Shown here: one piece after another, positions 43,043 through 54,832 of the stretch
How positions within the stretch are numbered: the first letter of the stretch is position 1
How the letters are laid out: each line of letters opens with the position of its first letter
Assembly: GCA_009760885.1 (NCBI GenBank)
Contig: CM019700.1
Span: 3,318,993-3,382,992, forward strand
Origin: Achatina immaculata
Lineage: Eukaryota > Mollusca > Gastropoda > Stylommatophora > Achatinidae
Length of the DNA stretch: 64,000 bases
Direction of reading: 5' to 3'
The notes under the pieces: model-generated
Told to the model about the DNA's origin: nothing
Databases searched by the model: none
What the model saw: the letters and a program-made list of their open reading frames with translations, nothing else
Position numbers and translations under genes: made by a program

Positions 43043-43884
43043 GTACATCTCTGCTGGTGAGATTCTTTGGCTGCCAGGCGTGGGGTGAAATTCCTCCCGG
43101 CCAATGAAGAAAAATGTGATTAGGGTTGCCGTGCGGCGCCGCTGTGAAAAACATAATGGGAAAGATTGAGTGAAGTTTAATCGGTATGGCCAGTAGACTC
43201 ATGGTGAGGGCTACTCATACCATGGCACCTCTGCTCTAGAGGCTGGCCACGTCCTGTATACACCCATACTGGGGCAATATGCCTAGACTGACTTAACCCA
43301 GGGGTGAAACTTGATGGCTATGCATATCACGGTGCCTTCGCTCTAGAGGCCGGTCGCGTCCTATATACACCCATGCTGGGATAATACGCCTAAACTGGCT
43401 TAACCCAGGGGTGAAACTCAGTAGTGGCGAGGATTCGTCCTCCTCGACAAAAGCTCCGCCCTGGTCACCACTTGGCCACGACCACAATATGCTGAAGTCC
43501 GAGACACTGGACCATTGCAGATTGGATGGGCAACCACCTTTCACCCGGCGGGGATATATTGATATCCAAAACACGTCGAGGTTTTCCAGTGAGAAAGTCC
43601 AATTCTAGGCTGGATGGACAACCACATCTCACCCGGCGAGGATATATTCATATCCAATCCACATTGAGGTTTTCCGATGAGGAAGTCCAACTCTAGACTA
43701 AACTGGTGCAATGAAAACCACGGTGTCACTCAATGCTGCTTCTGTGACCCACCGAGAACATAGGCCCAAGCCCCGCGATACTCTGAGCCTCCATCCTAAA
43801 TGAGGATAGCGCGGAAACTACAGGAGTAAATTCAGTAGGATCACGGGGTGATCTTGATGGTAGAAGCGAAAGAAGAAGAAGAAG
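43043..43884 (+). mobile_element. 842 bp insert in the minisatellite, (GAA)n-tailed retroelement of unknown class
   Basis: The insert is flanked by ACTACTCC at 43035-43042 and 43885-43892, consistent with an 8 bp target duplication (though the array itself supplies this word). It ends in AGCGAAAGAAGAAGAAGAAG, a retroelement-like tail. Inside are two direct duplications: about 43215-43310 versus 43318-43420 (AACCCAGGGGTGAAACT, CTCTAGAGGC) and about 43510-43603 versus 43604-43695 (CACCCGGCG, GAGGTTTTCC). No RT domain or tRNA head was recognised. Confidence 0.75.
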
Positions 43885-44305
43885 ACTACTCCATATCTGA
43901 CATCATAAACTGGGACAAGATTCACAACTCCACATCTGACATCATATACTGGGACAAGATTCACTACTCCACATCTCACATCATATACTGGGACAAGATT
44001 CACTACTCCACATCTCACATCATATACTGGGACAAGATTCACTACCCCACATCTCACATCATATACTGGGACAAGATTCACTACTCCACATCTGGCATCA
44101 TATACTGGGACAAGATTCACTACTCCACATCTGGCATTATATACTGGGTCAAGATTCACTACTCCACATCTCACATCATATACTGGGACAAGATTCACTA
44201 CTCCACATCTGGCATTATATACTGGGACAAGATTCACTACTCCACATCTCACATCATATACTGGGACAAGATTCATTACTCCACATCTGATGCTTTACAT
44301 TGGGA
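43885..44305. repeat. Minisatellite, 39 bp unit, right part
   Basis: Units of CTACTCCACATCTCACATCA and TATACTGGGACAAGATTCA, more uniform than the part left of the insert; variants CTCACATC, CTGGCATC and CTGGCATT alternate. Confidence 0.95.
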
Positions 44306-44309
44306 CTAG

Positions 44310-45062
44310 TAACACTACTCGGTATCTGTGGTCACAGTCTGGGACTATCCATTGCTCTATATCTAACGTTATAGATTGGGACTATCCACTGCTCTATATC
44401 TAACGTCATAGAGTGGGACTGTCCACTGCTCTATATCTAACGTCATAGAGTGGGACTGTCCACTGCTCTGTTTAACGTCACAGAGCGGGGCTGTCACGGC
44501 TCTGTTTCTAACAGCACAGAGTGGGACTATCACGGCTCTATGTGTAACATCACAGAGTGGGACTGTCATGGATCTATGTGTAACATCACAGAGTGGGACT
44601 GTCATGGATCTATGTGTAACATCACAGAGTGGGACTGTCACGGCTCTGTTTCTAACAGCACAGAGTGGGACTATCACGGCTCTATGTGTAACATCACAGA
44701 GTGGGACTGTCATGGATCTATGTGTAACATCACAGAGTGGGACTGTCATGGATCTATGTGTAACATCACAGAGTGGGACTGTCACGGCTCTGTTTCTAAC
44801 GTCACAGAGTGGGACTGTCATGGCTCTGTTTCTAACATCACAGAGTGGGACTGTCACGGCTCTGTTTCTAACGTCACAGAGTGGGACTGTCATGGCTCTG
44901 TTTCTAACATCACAGAGTGGGACTGTCACGGCTCTGTTTCTAACGTCACAGAGTGGGACTGTCACGGCTCTGTTTCTAACGTCACAGAGTGGGACTGTCA
45001 CGGCTCTATGTGTAGCATCACAGAGTGGGATTGTCCACTACTTTATATCTAATGTTACAGAG
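44310..45062. repeat. Minisatellite, 36 bp unit, about 20 copies
   Basis: Unit GTCACAGAGTGGGACTGTCA plus CGGCTCTGTTTCTAAC. A block of three units (CGGCTCTATGTGT / TGGATCTATGTGT types) recurs at about 44533-44640 and 44677-44785. The first four units are intermediates with TATCCACTGCTCTATATCTA, which align to the 39 bp array on the left. Confidence 0.95.
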
Positions 45063-45111
45063 AAGGACTAGCTCACCTACTCCATGTCTGACGTCTCAGA
45101 CTGATTCTGGT

Positions 45112-46290
45112 TCCTCAGTTTCAAAGATTGGTTCTGATTTGGCAACTTTTACATCAAAGATTGGTTCTAGTTTGACAACTTTTATGTCAGAGACTAGTTC
45201 TAGTTTGTCAACTTTTACATCAAAAATAGGTTCTAGTTTGGCAAATTTTACATCAGAAATTGGTTCTAGTTTGACAACTTTTATATCAGAGATTAGTTCT
45301 AGTGTGGTAACATTACGTCAGAGATTGGTTCTAGTTTGACAACTTTTATATCAGAGATTAGTTCTAGTGTGGCAACATTACGCCAGAGATTGATTCTAGT
45401 TTGACAACTTTTATATCAGAGATTAGTTCTAGTGTGGCAACATTACGTCAGAGATTGGTTCTAGTTTGACAACTTTTATATCAGAGATTAGTTCTAGTGT
45501 GGCAACATTACGCCAGAGATTGGTTCTAGTTTGACAACTTTTATATCAGAGATTAGTTCTAGTGTGGCAACATTACGTCAGAGATTGGTTCTAGTTTGGC
45601 AATTTTTACGTCAGAGATTGACTGTCGTTTGACAACTTTTACATTACAGATTGATTCTAGTTTGACAACTTTTATGTCAGAGATTGGTTCTAGTTTGACA
45701 ACTTTTACATCAGAGATTGGTTCTAGTTTGACAACTTTTACATCAGAGATTGGTTCTAGTTTGACAACTTTTACGTCAGAGATTGGTTCTAGTTTGACAA
45801 CTTTTACATCAGAGATTGGTTCTAGTTTGGCAACATTACGTCAGAGATTGGTTCTAGTTTGACAACTTTTATATCAGAGATTAGTTCTAGTGTGGCAACA
45901 TTACGCCAGAGATTGGTTCTAGTTTGACAACTTTTATATCAGAGATTAGTTCTAGTGTGGCAACATTACGTCAGAGATTGGTTCTAGTTTGGCAATTTTT
46001 ACGTCAGAGATTGACTGTCGTTTGACAACTTTTACATTACAGATTGATTCTAGTTTGACAACTTTTATGTCAGAGATTGGTTCTAGTTTGACAACTTTTA
46101 CATCAGAGATTGGTTCTAGTTTGACAACTTTTACATCATAGATTGGTTCTAGTTTGACAACTTTTACATCAGAGATTGGTTCTAGTTTGACAACTTTTAC
46201 ATCAGAGATTGGTTCTAGTTTGACAACTTTTACATCAGAGATTGGTTCTAGTTTGGCAACTTTTACGTTACAGATTGGCTGTGGTTCCTC
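45112..46290. repeat. Minisatellite, 33 bp unit, about 36 copies, 65 and 393 bp higher-order
   Basis: Unit AGAGATTGGTTCTAGTTTGA plus CAACTTTTACATC. A shorter 31-32 bp partner (TTAGTTCTAGTGTGGCAACA) alternates with it to give a 65 bp dimer at about 45270-45590 and 45830-45970. The marker ACGTCAGAGATTGACTGTCG occurs at 45608 and 46001, a 393 bp higher-order duplication. Confidence 0.95.
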
Positions 46291-47235
46291 AACTCAGTAT
46301 GTGAACTTTTAGATCGACTCAGCTGCCTTAGCTATCTCAAACATCAGAGACTGGCTCTGATTCTTCAAACAATCAGAGATTCAGTATCTGACATCTTACC
46401 CTGGCTGAGGATCATCAGCTGTGGTAACAGAAAGGACTTTTGCTTTGTTGCTGCGCTAATATAAAATGGTAACAGAAAAGACCCTTGCTTCCTGCTGCGC
46501 TAACAGAAAATGCTGTGGTACCAATATGACAATCAAATCTAAAGGCGTTCTACCTAAAGACGTACGTTGTGATTCTGACTTGCAAAGAGTGATGGCTAGA
46601 GCTCACAAATGACAACACTGGAAGGCACAAGACAATATCTACAGTGATACAATAGCCTTCCACGTTGTGTTAGAATTAGAAACTGAGTACATTTGCAGGT
46701 TATTAAACCGAAACTGCAACAATTCCACGTGATAACGAGAATCCAACAAGACGTAACTGTACAGCCAAAATATGTAAAGATCCAACATTTGTATGGCCTA
46801 TTCAACTGAAACCAACACGTTTAATTATGCAGCATGATGATGATGATGGAAATCCAGTAAAATGTGGATAAAATATGAAGTGTCACATATCAAACTACTC
46901 GTAACCAGTTCAAGATGGCTGGTGGACAAAACCACGCCCACCGCCATAAGAACTACAAAAGAAAACGCCATCACAACTAGAAACTACATTCTTGTCATAC
47001 CACAAACATACCTCTACAAGCTACCACGAATCATATCTAAACACAAAACATCATCTCTCAACGAAGACAGACTCTCAACTATTCACAGAATCCCTCAGGC
47101 CAAAATAAAAAAAATCACCTTTTAAGAGATCTTTATAAGAAAGTCAAAGGTGATATTACATCCCTTTAGCGAAAAAAGATCCAAGGGCGATAAATCCCCA
47201 AAGAAAATCCATCACTGTTAGTTCCCTTACATTGT
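46291..47235. other. No recognisable gene; short direct repeat near 46425-46512
   Basis: A direct repeat of GGTAACAGAAA..GCTGCGCTAA words lies at about 46425-46463 and 46468-46508. The forward frame 46862-47125 has no recognised domain, and no splice evidence was found. Confidence 0.5.
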
Positions 47236-47239
47236 AACG

Positions 47240-49545
47240 GCTATATCTGACATGTTCCTAAACTTCGTTAAATTGACATGGGACATTGGTTTCTAAACTT
47301 TGTCTATCTCATATGGGACATTGGTTTCTAAACTTCGTTAAATTGACATGGGACATTCTTTGTCTGTCTCATATGGGACATTGGTTTCTAAACTTCGTAC
47401 TGTATAACTGACATAGGACATTGATTCCTACACTTCATATATCTGACATGATACACTTGTTCCTACACTTCATATATCTGACATGATACACTTGTTCCTA
47501 CACTTCATATATCTGACATGATACACTTGTTCCTACACTTCATATATCTGACATGATACACTTGTTCCTACACTTCATATATCTGACATGATACACTTGT
47601 TCCTACACTTCATATATCTGACATGATACACTTGTTCCTACACTTCATATATCTGACATGATACACTTGTTACTAAACTTCATATATCTGACATGATACA
47701 CTTGTTCATACACTTCATATATCTGACATGATACACTTGTTCCTACACTTCATATATCTGACATGGTACACTTGTTCCTACACTTCATATATCTGACATG
47801 ATACACTTGTTCCTACACTTCATATATCTGACATGATACACTTGTTACTACACTTCACATATCTGACATGATACACTTGTTACTAAACTTCATATATCTG
47901 ACATGATACACTTGTTCATACACTTCACATATCTGACATGATACACTTGTTCCTACACTTCACATATCTGACATGATACACTTGTTACTACACTTCACAT
48001 ATCTGACATGATACACTTGTTACTAAACTTCATATCTGACATGATACACTTGTTCATACACTTCATATATCTGACATGATACACTTGTTCCTACACTTCA
48101 TATATCTGACATGGTACACTTGTTCCTACACTTCATATATCTGACATGATACACTTGTTCCTACACTTCATATATCTGACATGATACACTTGTTACTACA
48201 CTTCACATATCTGACATGATACACTTGTTACTAAACTTCATATATCTGACATGATACACTTGTTCATACACTTCACATATCTGACATGATACACTTGTTC
48301 CTACACTTCACATATCTGACATGATACACTTGTTACTACACTTCACATATCTGACATGATACACTTGTTACTAAACTTCACATATCTGACATGATACACT
48401 TGTTCCTACACTTCACATATCTGACATGATACACTTGTTACTAAACTTCATATATCTGACATGATACACTTGTTACTAAACTTCATATATCTGACATGAT
48501 ACACTTGTTACTAAACTTCATATATCTGACATGATACACTTGTTACTAAACTTCATATATCTGACATGATACACTTGTTACTAAACTTCATATATCTAAC
48601 ATGATACACTTGTTACTAAACTTCATATATCTGACATGATACACTTGTTCCTATACTTCATATATCTGACATGATACACTTGTTCCTACACTTCATACAT
48701 CTGACATGATACACTTGTTACTAAACTTCATATATCTGACATGATACACTTGTTACTAAACTTCATATATCTGACATGGGACACTTGTTACTAAACTTCA
48801 TATATCTGACATGGGACACTTGTTACTAAACTTCATATATCTAACATGGGACACTTGTTACTAAACTTCATATATCTGACATGGGACACTTGTTACTAAA
48901 CGTCATATATCTGACATGGGACACTTGTTACTAAACTTCATATATCTGACATGGGACACTTGTTACTAAACGTCATATATCTGACATGGGACACTTGTTA
49001 CTAAACTTCATATATCTGACATGGGACACTTGTTACTAAACTTCATATATCTGACATGGGACACTTGTTACTAAACTTCATATATCTGACATGGGACACT
49101 TGTTACTAAACTTCATATATCTGACATGATACACTTGTTACTAAACTTCATATATCTGACATGATACACTTGTTACTAAACTTCATATATCTGACATGGT
49201 ACACTTGTTACTAAACTCATATATCTGATATGGTACACTTGTTACTAAACTTCATATATCTAACATGATACACTTGTTACTAAACTTCATATATCTGACA
49301 TGGTACACTTGTTACTAAACTTCATATATCTGACATGGGACACTTGTTACTAAACTTCATATATCTAACATGATACACTTGTTACTAAACTTCATATATC
49401 TGACATGGTACACTTGTTACTAAACTTCATATATCTGACATGGGACACTTGTTACTAAACTTCATATATCTGACATGGGACACTTGTTACTAAACTTCAT
49501 ATATCTGACATGGGACACTTGTTCCTACACTTGATATATCCAGCA
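47240..49545. repeat. Minisatellite, 35 bp unit, about 63 copies
   Basis: Unit ACTTCATATATCTGACATGA plus TACACTTGTTACTAA. Sub-domains: a diverged longer-unit head (47240-47410), a CCTACA type (47410-47650), a mixed zone in which a segment of about 350 bp recurs (47650-48020 and 48020-48360), an ACTAAA/GATACA type, and an ACTAAA/GGGACA type (about 48775-49120, 49300-49530). Several 33-34 bp units exist. Confidence 0.97.
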
Positions 49546-49699
49546 TGAGGTTACTGATGTCGCTGTGAAGTCGGGGCAGAGAGTTATAATAACAGAAAGG
49601 AACAATTATACTGACTTCAAAACTCCCAAAAATACAATGGCAATTTCTAACTACTTACATGTTGAAAATTCTCTTTTAGAAAGAAGAAGATAGTCCCAT

Positions 49700-49960
49700 A
49701 GCAAATGGCGTAGAGGATGAAGCATTAGATTCCTCATTATGCTGGGCCAGCAGAGTATGAGGTAGGGTGGGCCAGTTCCTTTCCTCGTGGCCTTTCCTTC
49801 CCAGATTTTCTCTGGTACCCATTTTACGAGGCTGGGTCCACCTCGGGGCCGTGTTGGTCGAACCCCCCCCCCCTTTTTTTTTCTCAGCTGAGGATTCGAA
49901 CCCTCGACCATTCGGTTGTTAGACGAGTGCTTTAACCACCACGCTAGCTCGTCCCATTCT
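49700..49960 (-). mobile_element. tRNA-derived SINE
   Basis: On the reverse strand the head reads GACGAGCTAGCGTGGTGGTT with an A-box TAGCGTGGTGG and, about 40 bp on, a perfect B-box GGTTCGAATCC (about 49892-49902). The body carries GGAAAGGCCACGAGG and TACCAGAGAAAATCTGGGAAG words. Long runs (C10 and T9) lie at 49864-49883. Confidence 0.82.
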
Positions 49961-49974
49961 TTAAAAAAAAAGGT

Positions 49975-50222
49975 AAAGGTAAAGGTAAGACCATCATGCC
50001 TTAGAGGCACATAGGGATATGGTGTTAGCGCACATATTTTCCTTGACCTGTCAGCACACTAGAGGGTTATAAGGTCAGTATCACGCCTGGCTGCCTTTCC
50101 TTCCCCAACTCCAGAAGAAGTCAGGTACCCATTTCTACAGCTGAACGACTGAGGTGCCTCCGGCCGGATTCGAACCCTCGACCTTCGCCATGAGAGACCA
50201 GTGCACTAACCACTTCAGAGTG
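49975..50222 (-). mobile_element. tRNA-derived SINE, second type head
   Basis: The B-box GGTTCGAATCC on the reverse strand lies at about 50167-50177, with the A-box region near 50200-50215 degraded. The body on the forward strand includes AGGCACATAGGGATATGGTG, TTGACCTGTCAGCACACTAG and TATCACGCCTGGCTGCC. Its left end is a (GGTAAA)n run at 49970-49988. The part right of 50085 was copied in the 1.9 kb duplication. Confidence 0.82.
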
Positions 50223-50884
50223 AAAAAAAAGGGGGGGGGTGGGAAACCAAACATTCCATAGGGAAAAAATTCATCCGTTTAAGGACATGCAGTAACGATC
50301 AACAGTAACGATCAACAGTAACGATCAACAGTAACGAATCAATTACCCAGGTTCCTACGCCAAATGTAATAAGGGCCCTTGGTTTCTCTAACCTATCACG
50401 TCCATCTCCTGACACATGGCCAGATTCTCCTCTAGCTGTGATCTCTGCTATTACTACATGACTTTGTACTACACACACGCCAAGCACAGATAGTTACTGT
50501 CTGTTGTATAACATAACCTGCTAGTGAAACAATGATAGTCATACATGACTGTCACATGAAACAGTCGTCTTATTCGCAGAGCGTTTCCTCCCACCCCCCA
50601 AGCCTGATTGGTCTAACGGTTAATCCGCCATGTTCTTCCATTTTGTGCGATCCTTTTGGCAGTTCAGATAAGATCTGTTGCATGTATTTTTTTGTTTCCA
50701 TGCCATTTGGTCAGACTGCTCAGATATTTTCCTCCCTGTTTCGTTCTTTTTTTTTTTCGTTTTCGCTTGAGTTTTCCAGTGGTTATCATTTGGATTGTCT
50801 TCTCTTCGAGGTTTAGTTAGTTTTTCCATGTCCTGCAACATCTCAGAACCGCTGTCCTAGACACCGGCTAGATATCGTTTTATC

Positions 50885-51480
50885 TAAGTGCCGTGCCGCG
50901 TGGCGTAGGCGATCATTTCTCTCCACAATTCCCTGTCTTTAGACTTGATTATGAGATCCGCCGGTGACTTTCTTCCTAGCCACACTGACAGCCCATCCAG
51001 TAACTTCTCTTCCTCTGTCTCTTCTTCCTTCAATTTTTCCACTTGCCACAGTGTGTTCCAATATTCCTCTTCTCAGAAAATCTCCTATAAATCTCGCTTG
51101 TCTGCCTCTGGTCTTTGCTGTAATTTGCTTTTTAACTCCAGCCTCTCTTAAGACTTCTTCAATGGTTTTCTTGGCTGTCCATGGTACCTTCAACATCCTT
51201 CTTATGAACCACATTTCCATGGCCTCCATTTCTCGCTGTACTCTCTTATTCATAGACCATGCTTCACACCCATAAAACAAAATTGGCTCGATGTAACATT
51301 TAAGTACTCGGAATCTTGTTTCCATTGATACGGATCTGTTGCACAAGATGTGTCTCGTTGTCTGGAATGCTGACTTGGCCTGAGCACGTCTGCTTTTTAT
51401 TTCGTTGTGACATTTCTCATCAGTTATTATAATCGTTCATAAGTACTTGAATCTATCAACTTGTTTCACATTTTGCCAGC
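50885..51480 (-). mobile_element. LINE family C, C-terminal fragment (copy 1)
   Basis: On the reverse strand: CYIEPILFYGCEAWSMNKRV, EMEAMEMWFIRRMLKVPWTA, KKTIEEVLREAG, GRQARFIGDFLRR, GRRDRGRE, and near the end KDRELWREMIAYATRHGT. A deletion in the basic GR-x-R region shifts the frame near 51000. It matches the forward-strand copy at 5395-5845. RT catalytic motifs are absent. Confidence 0.88.
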
Positions 51481-51627
51481 GATGGTGATACTACATTTTG
51501 GTGGTATTATTTTGTCGTGCTATCTTGTAAACAAATAAATGGGAAAAAAATAGATCAAACCTGGAAGTTGCAAATTTCATTCATGTATAGCACGCAGAAA
51601 AGAATTAACATTTGTGACATTCCTCAA

Positions 51628-51991
51628 GAACTGCATTAGTCATGCCAGTAAAATTCTGTTAAAAATCATAATGGGTAGACTTCGTAAGAAAATAGAAGTC
51701 AATATGGTCCAAGCTGGTTTCAGGCAAGGATGAGGATCAAGAGATCATATATTCAATATAGGATTAATAATAGAAAAATGCAGAGAGTTTAATGTGAATC
51801 TATATTTAGGCCTTTATAGACTACTCAAAGGCATTTGATTGTGTACAACACCAGAAACTTTGGGAAATAATGGAAAAAATGAGATTTCCAACACATTTGA
51901 TACAATTAACACCACTGTTGTATCTAGACCAACAAGCAGCAGTAAGAATAAATGGTGAAACAACAGCTTGGTTTGACATAAAACAAGGGGA
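51628..51991 (+). mobile_element. LINE family A, piece truncated by duplication junction (copy 1)
   Basis: Encodes SHASKILLKIIMGRLRKKIE, VQAGFRQG then a stop, and after a frameshift AFDCVQHQKLWEIMEKM and QQAAVRINGETTAWFDIKQG. It ends at the duplication breakpoint. The 5' flank TGACATTCCTCAA (51615-51627) is the left target duplication of the intact copy at 53536. Confidence 0.9.
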
Positions 51992-53898
51992 GCCTGGCTG
52001 CCTTTCCTTCCCCAACTCCAGAAGAAGTCAGGTACCCATTTCTACAGCTGAACGACTGAGGTGCCTCCGGCCGGATTCGAACCCTCGACCTTCGCCATGA
52101 GAGACCAGTGCACTAACCACTTCAGAGTGAAAAAAAAGGGGGGGGGGTGGGAAACCAAACATTCCATAGGGAAAAAATTCATCCGTTTAAGGACATGCAG
52201 TAACGATCAACAGTAACGATCAACAGTAACGATCAACAGTAACGAATCAATTACCCAGGTTCCTACGCCAAATGTAATAAGGGCCCTTGGTTTCTCTAAC
52301 CTATCACGTCCATCTCCTGACACATGGCCAGATTCTCCTCTAGCTGTGATCTCTGCTATTACTACATGACTTTGTACTACACACACGCCAAGCACAGATA
52401 GTTACTGTCTGGTGTATAACATAACCTGCTAGTGAAACAATGATAGTCATACATGACTGTCACGTGAAACAGTCATCTTATTCGCAGAGCGTTTCCTCCC
52501 ACCCCCCAAGCCTGATTGGTCTAACGGTTAATCCGCCATGTTCTTCCATTTTGTGCGATCCTTTTGGCAGTTCAGATAAGATCTGTTGCATGTATTTTTT
52601 TGTTTCCATGCCATTTGGTCAGACTGCTCAGATATTTTCCTCCCTGTTTCGTTCTTTTTTTTTTTCGTTTTCGCTTGAGTTTTCCAGTGGTTATCATTTG
52701 GATTGTCTTCTCTTCGAGGTTTAGTTAGTTTTTCCATGTCCTGCAACATCTCAGAACCGCTGTCCTAGACACCGGCTAGATATCGTTTTATCTAAGTGCC
52801 GTGCCGCGTGGCGTAGGCGATCATTTCTCTCCACAATTCCCTGTCTTTAGACTTGATTATGAGATCCGCCGGTGACTTTCTTCCTAGCCACACTGACAGC
52901 CCATCCAGTAACTTCTCTTCCTCTGTCTCTTCTTCCTTCAATTTTTCCACTTGCCACAGTGTGTTCCAATATTCCTCTTCTCAGAAAATCTCCTATAAAT
53001 CTCGCTTGTCTGCCTCTGGTCTTTGCTGTAATTTGCTTTTTAACTCCAGCCTCTCTTAAGACTTCTTCAATGGTTTTCTTGGCTGTCCATGGTACCTTCA
53101 ACATCCTTCTTATGAACCACATTTCCATGGCCTCCATTTCTCGCTGTACTCTCTTATTCATAGACCATGCTTCACACCCATAAAACAAAATTGGCTCGAT
53201 GTAACATTTAAGTACTCGGAATCTTGTTTCCATTGATACGGATCTGTTGCACAAGATGTGTCTCGTTGTCTGGAATGCTGACTTGGCCTGAGCACGTCTG
53301 CTTTTTATTTCGTTGTGACATTTCTCATCAGTTATTATAATCGTTCATAAGTACTTGAATCTATCAACTTGTTTCACATTTTGCCAGCGATGGTGATACT
53401 ACATTTTGGTGGTATTATTTTGTCGTGCTATCTTGTAAACAAATAAATGGGAAAAAAATAGATCAAACCTGGAAGTTGCAAATTTCATTCATGTATAGCA
53501 CGCAGAAAAGAATTAACATTTGTGACATTCCTCAAGAACTGCATTAGTCATGCCAGTAAAATTCTGTTAAAAATCATAATGGGTAGACTTCGTAAGAAAA
53601 TAGAAGTCAATATGGTCCAAGCTGGTTTCAGGCAAGGATGAGGATCAAGAGATCATATATTCAATATAGGATTAATAATAGAAAAATGCAGAGAGTTTAA
53701 TGTGAATCTATATTTAGGCCTTTATAGACTACTCAAAGGCATTTGATTGTGTACAACACCAGAAACTTTGGGAAATAATGGAAAAAATGAGATTTCCAAC
53801 ACATTTGATACAATTAACACCACTGTTGTATCTAGACCAACAAGCAGCAGTAAGAATAAATGGTGAAACAACAGCTTGGTTTGACATAAAACAAGGGG
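51992..53898. repeat. Tandem duplication of 1.907 kb, copy 2
   Basis: Second copy of 50085-51991, including the half-SINE (51992-52128) with B-box, the four 13 bp repeats, LINE C and the 5' part of LINE A. It continues at its right end into the rest of LINE A, showing it holds the ancestral right boundary. Confidence 0.95.
52793..53388 (-). mobile_element. LINE family C, C-terminal fragment (copy 2)
   Basis: Identical in translation to the copy at 50885-51480 over the 135-codon frame. Same frameshift. Confidence 0.88.
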
Positions 53899-54819
53899 AC
53901 CTTTAGGGGTGCATATTGTCACCTTACTTATTTAACTTGTATACTGAAAATATAATGAGGAATGTTAGAGAAGATGTAGACAAAGAATATTACGATGCCA
54001 TAAGAATTGGAGGTTATGAAATACCAGAGATTAGATATGCTGATGACACAGTATTACTGTCCACAACACAAAAAGGAATAGAAAAACGAATTATGTCAGT
54101 CTGTAAGAATAGTGAAGAGCAAAACCTCTATCTTAATGCGAAGAAAACTAAATTGATGACAACTGAAAAAAACAAACAAGGCAGCCGGTATATGTATCAA
54201 TGAGGAAAAACTGGAAGAAATGGAGAGTTTTGAATATCTTGGATCACTGCTAACTAATAATGGAGATACAATGAGGGAAATTAAAAGGAGGACATCTATC
54301 ACTCTTCAGAAAGTAAAACAACTAAAGAATCTGTGGAGAGGAACAGACAGAACTACAAAAATAAGATTTTTAAGGGCATGCATCTTTCCCATCGCAACAT
54401 ATGCCTGTGAGACCTGGACAATTAACAAAACAGCTGAGAAATACATAAGTGCATTTGAATGTAAATGCTACAGAAGAGTCCTTCAAATGTCATGGACACA
54501 AAAAAGAACAAATATATCCATACTACAAGAACTTAATATTGAAGAAGGCTGGCTAGTAAAGAAGATTAAACAAAGAAAACTTAAATATTTTGGACACATT
54601 AAACGTCATGATAATCTAGAGAAAACCATTTTGGAGGGGTACATAATGGGAAAAAGAAAGAGAGGAAGACCAAGGCGAAGATGGCTGCAAGATATCGTTG
54701 ATAATCTGCAAATGGATGCATCAGCAGCAGGCCATCTTGCTCACAACCGAGAGGCCTACAGAAGTGCTGTTAGGGAGGCAAAGTTCCGCAAGGGACATGC
54801 AAATGAATAAATGAATGAA
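53536..54819 (+). pseudogene. LINE family A with 13 bp target-site duplication
   Basis: A 5'-truncated LINE of 1284 bp lies between two copies of TGACATTCCTCAA (53523-53535 and 54820-54832). It holds motif A region (remnant, frameshifted near 53720), motif B KQGDL..GCILSPYLF with a stop near 53905, catalytic IRYADDTVLL near 54033-54062, then a frameshift near 54180 and an intact 196-codon C-terminus (54220-54810: MESFEYLGSLLTNNGD, ATYACETWTINKTAEK, GKRKRGRPRRRWLQDI). It ends in an AATG-type tail. Closest relative here: 24598-26191 (reverse). Confidence 0.93.
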
Positions 54820-54832
54820 TGACATTCCTCAA

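Larger units (their letters stand above)
50085..51991. repeat. Tandem duplication of 1.907 kb, copy 1
   Basis: Contains half a SINE, a 13 bp short repeat (AACGATCAACAGT, 4 copies at 50292-50337), the LINE C fragment (reverse) and the start of the LINE A fragment (forward). It is repeated at 51992-53898 with very few differences (e.g. one extra G in a G-run, a T/G change near 50488, A/G changes near 50556-50566). The junction cuts the LINE A reading frame right after AAACAAGGGG. Confidence 0.95.

Noticed and set aside
43818..45071. Long repetitive frames (VPVYDVRCGVVNL, NITEWDCHGSV and others)
   Set aside because: Produced by the 39 and 36 bp arrays on both strands. Not supported as genes.
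46862..47125. 87-codon forward frame
   Set aside because: No recognised domain, no splice signals, AT-rich composition like the surroundings. It could not be supported.
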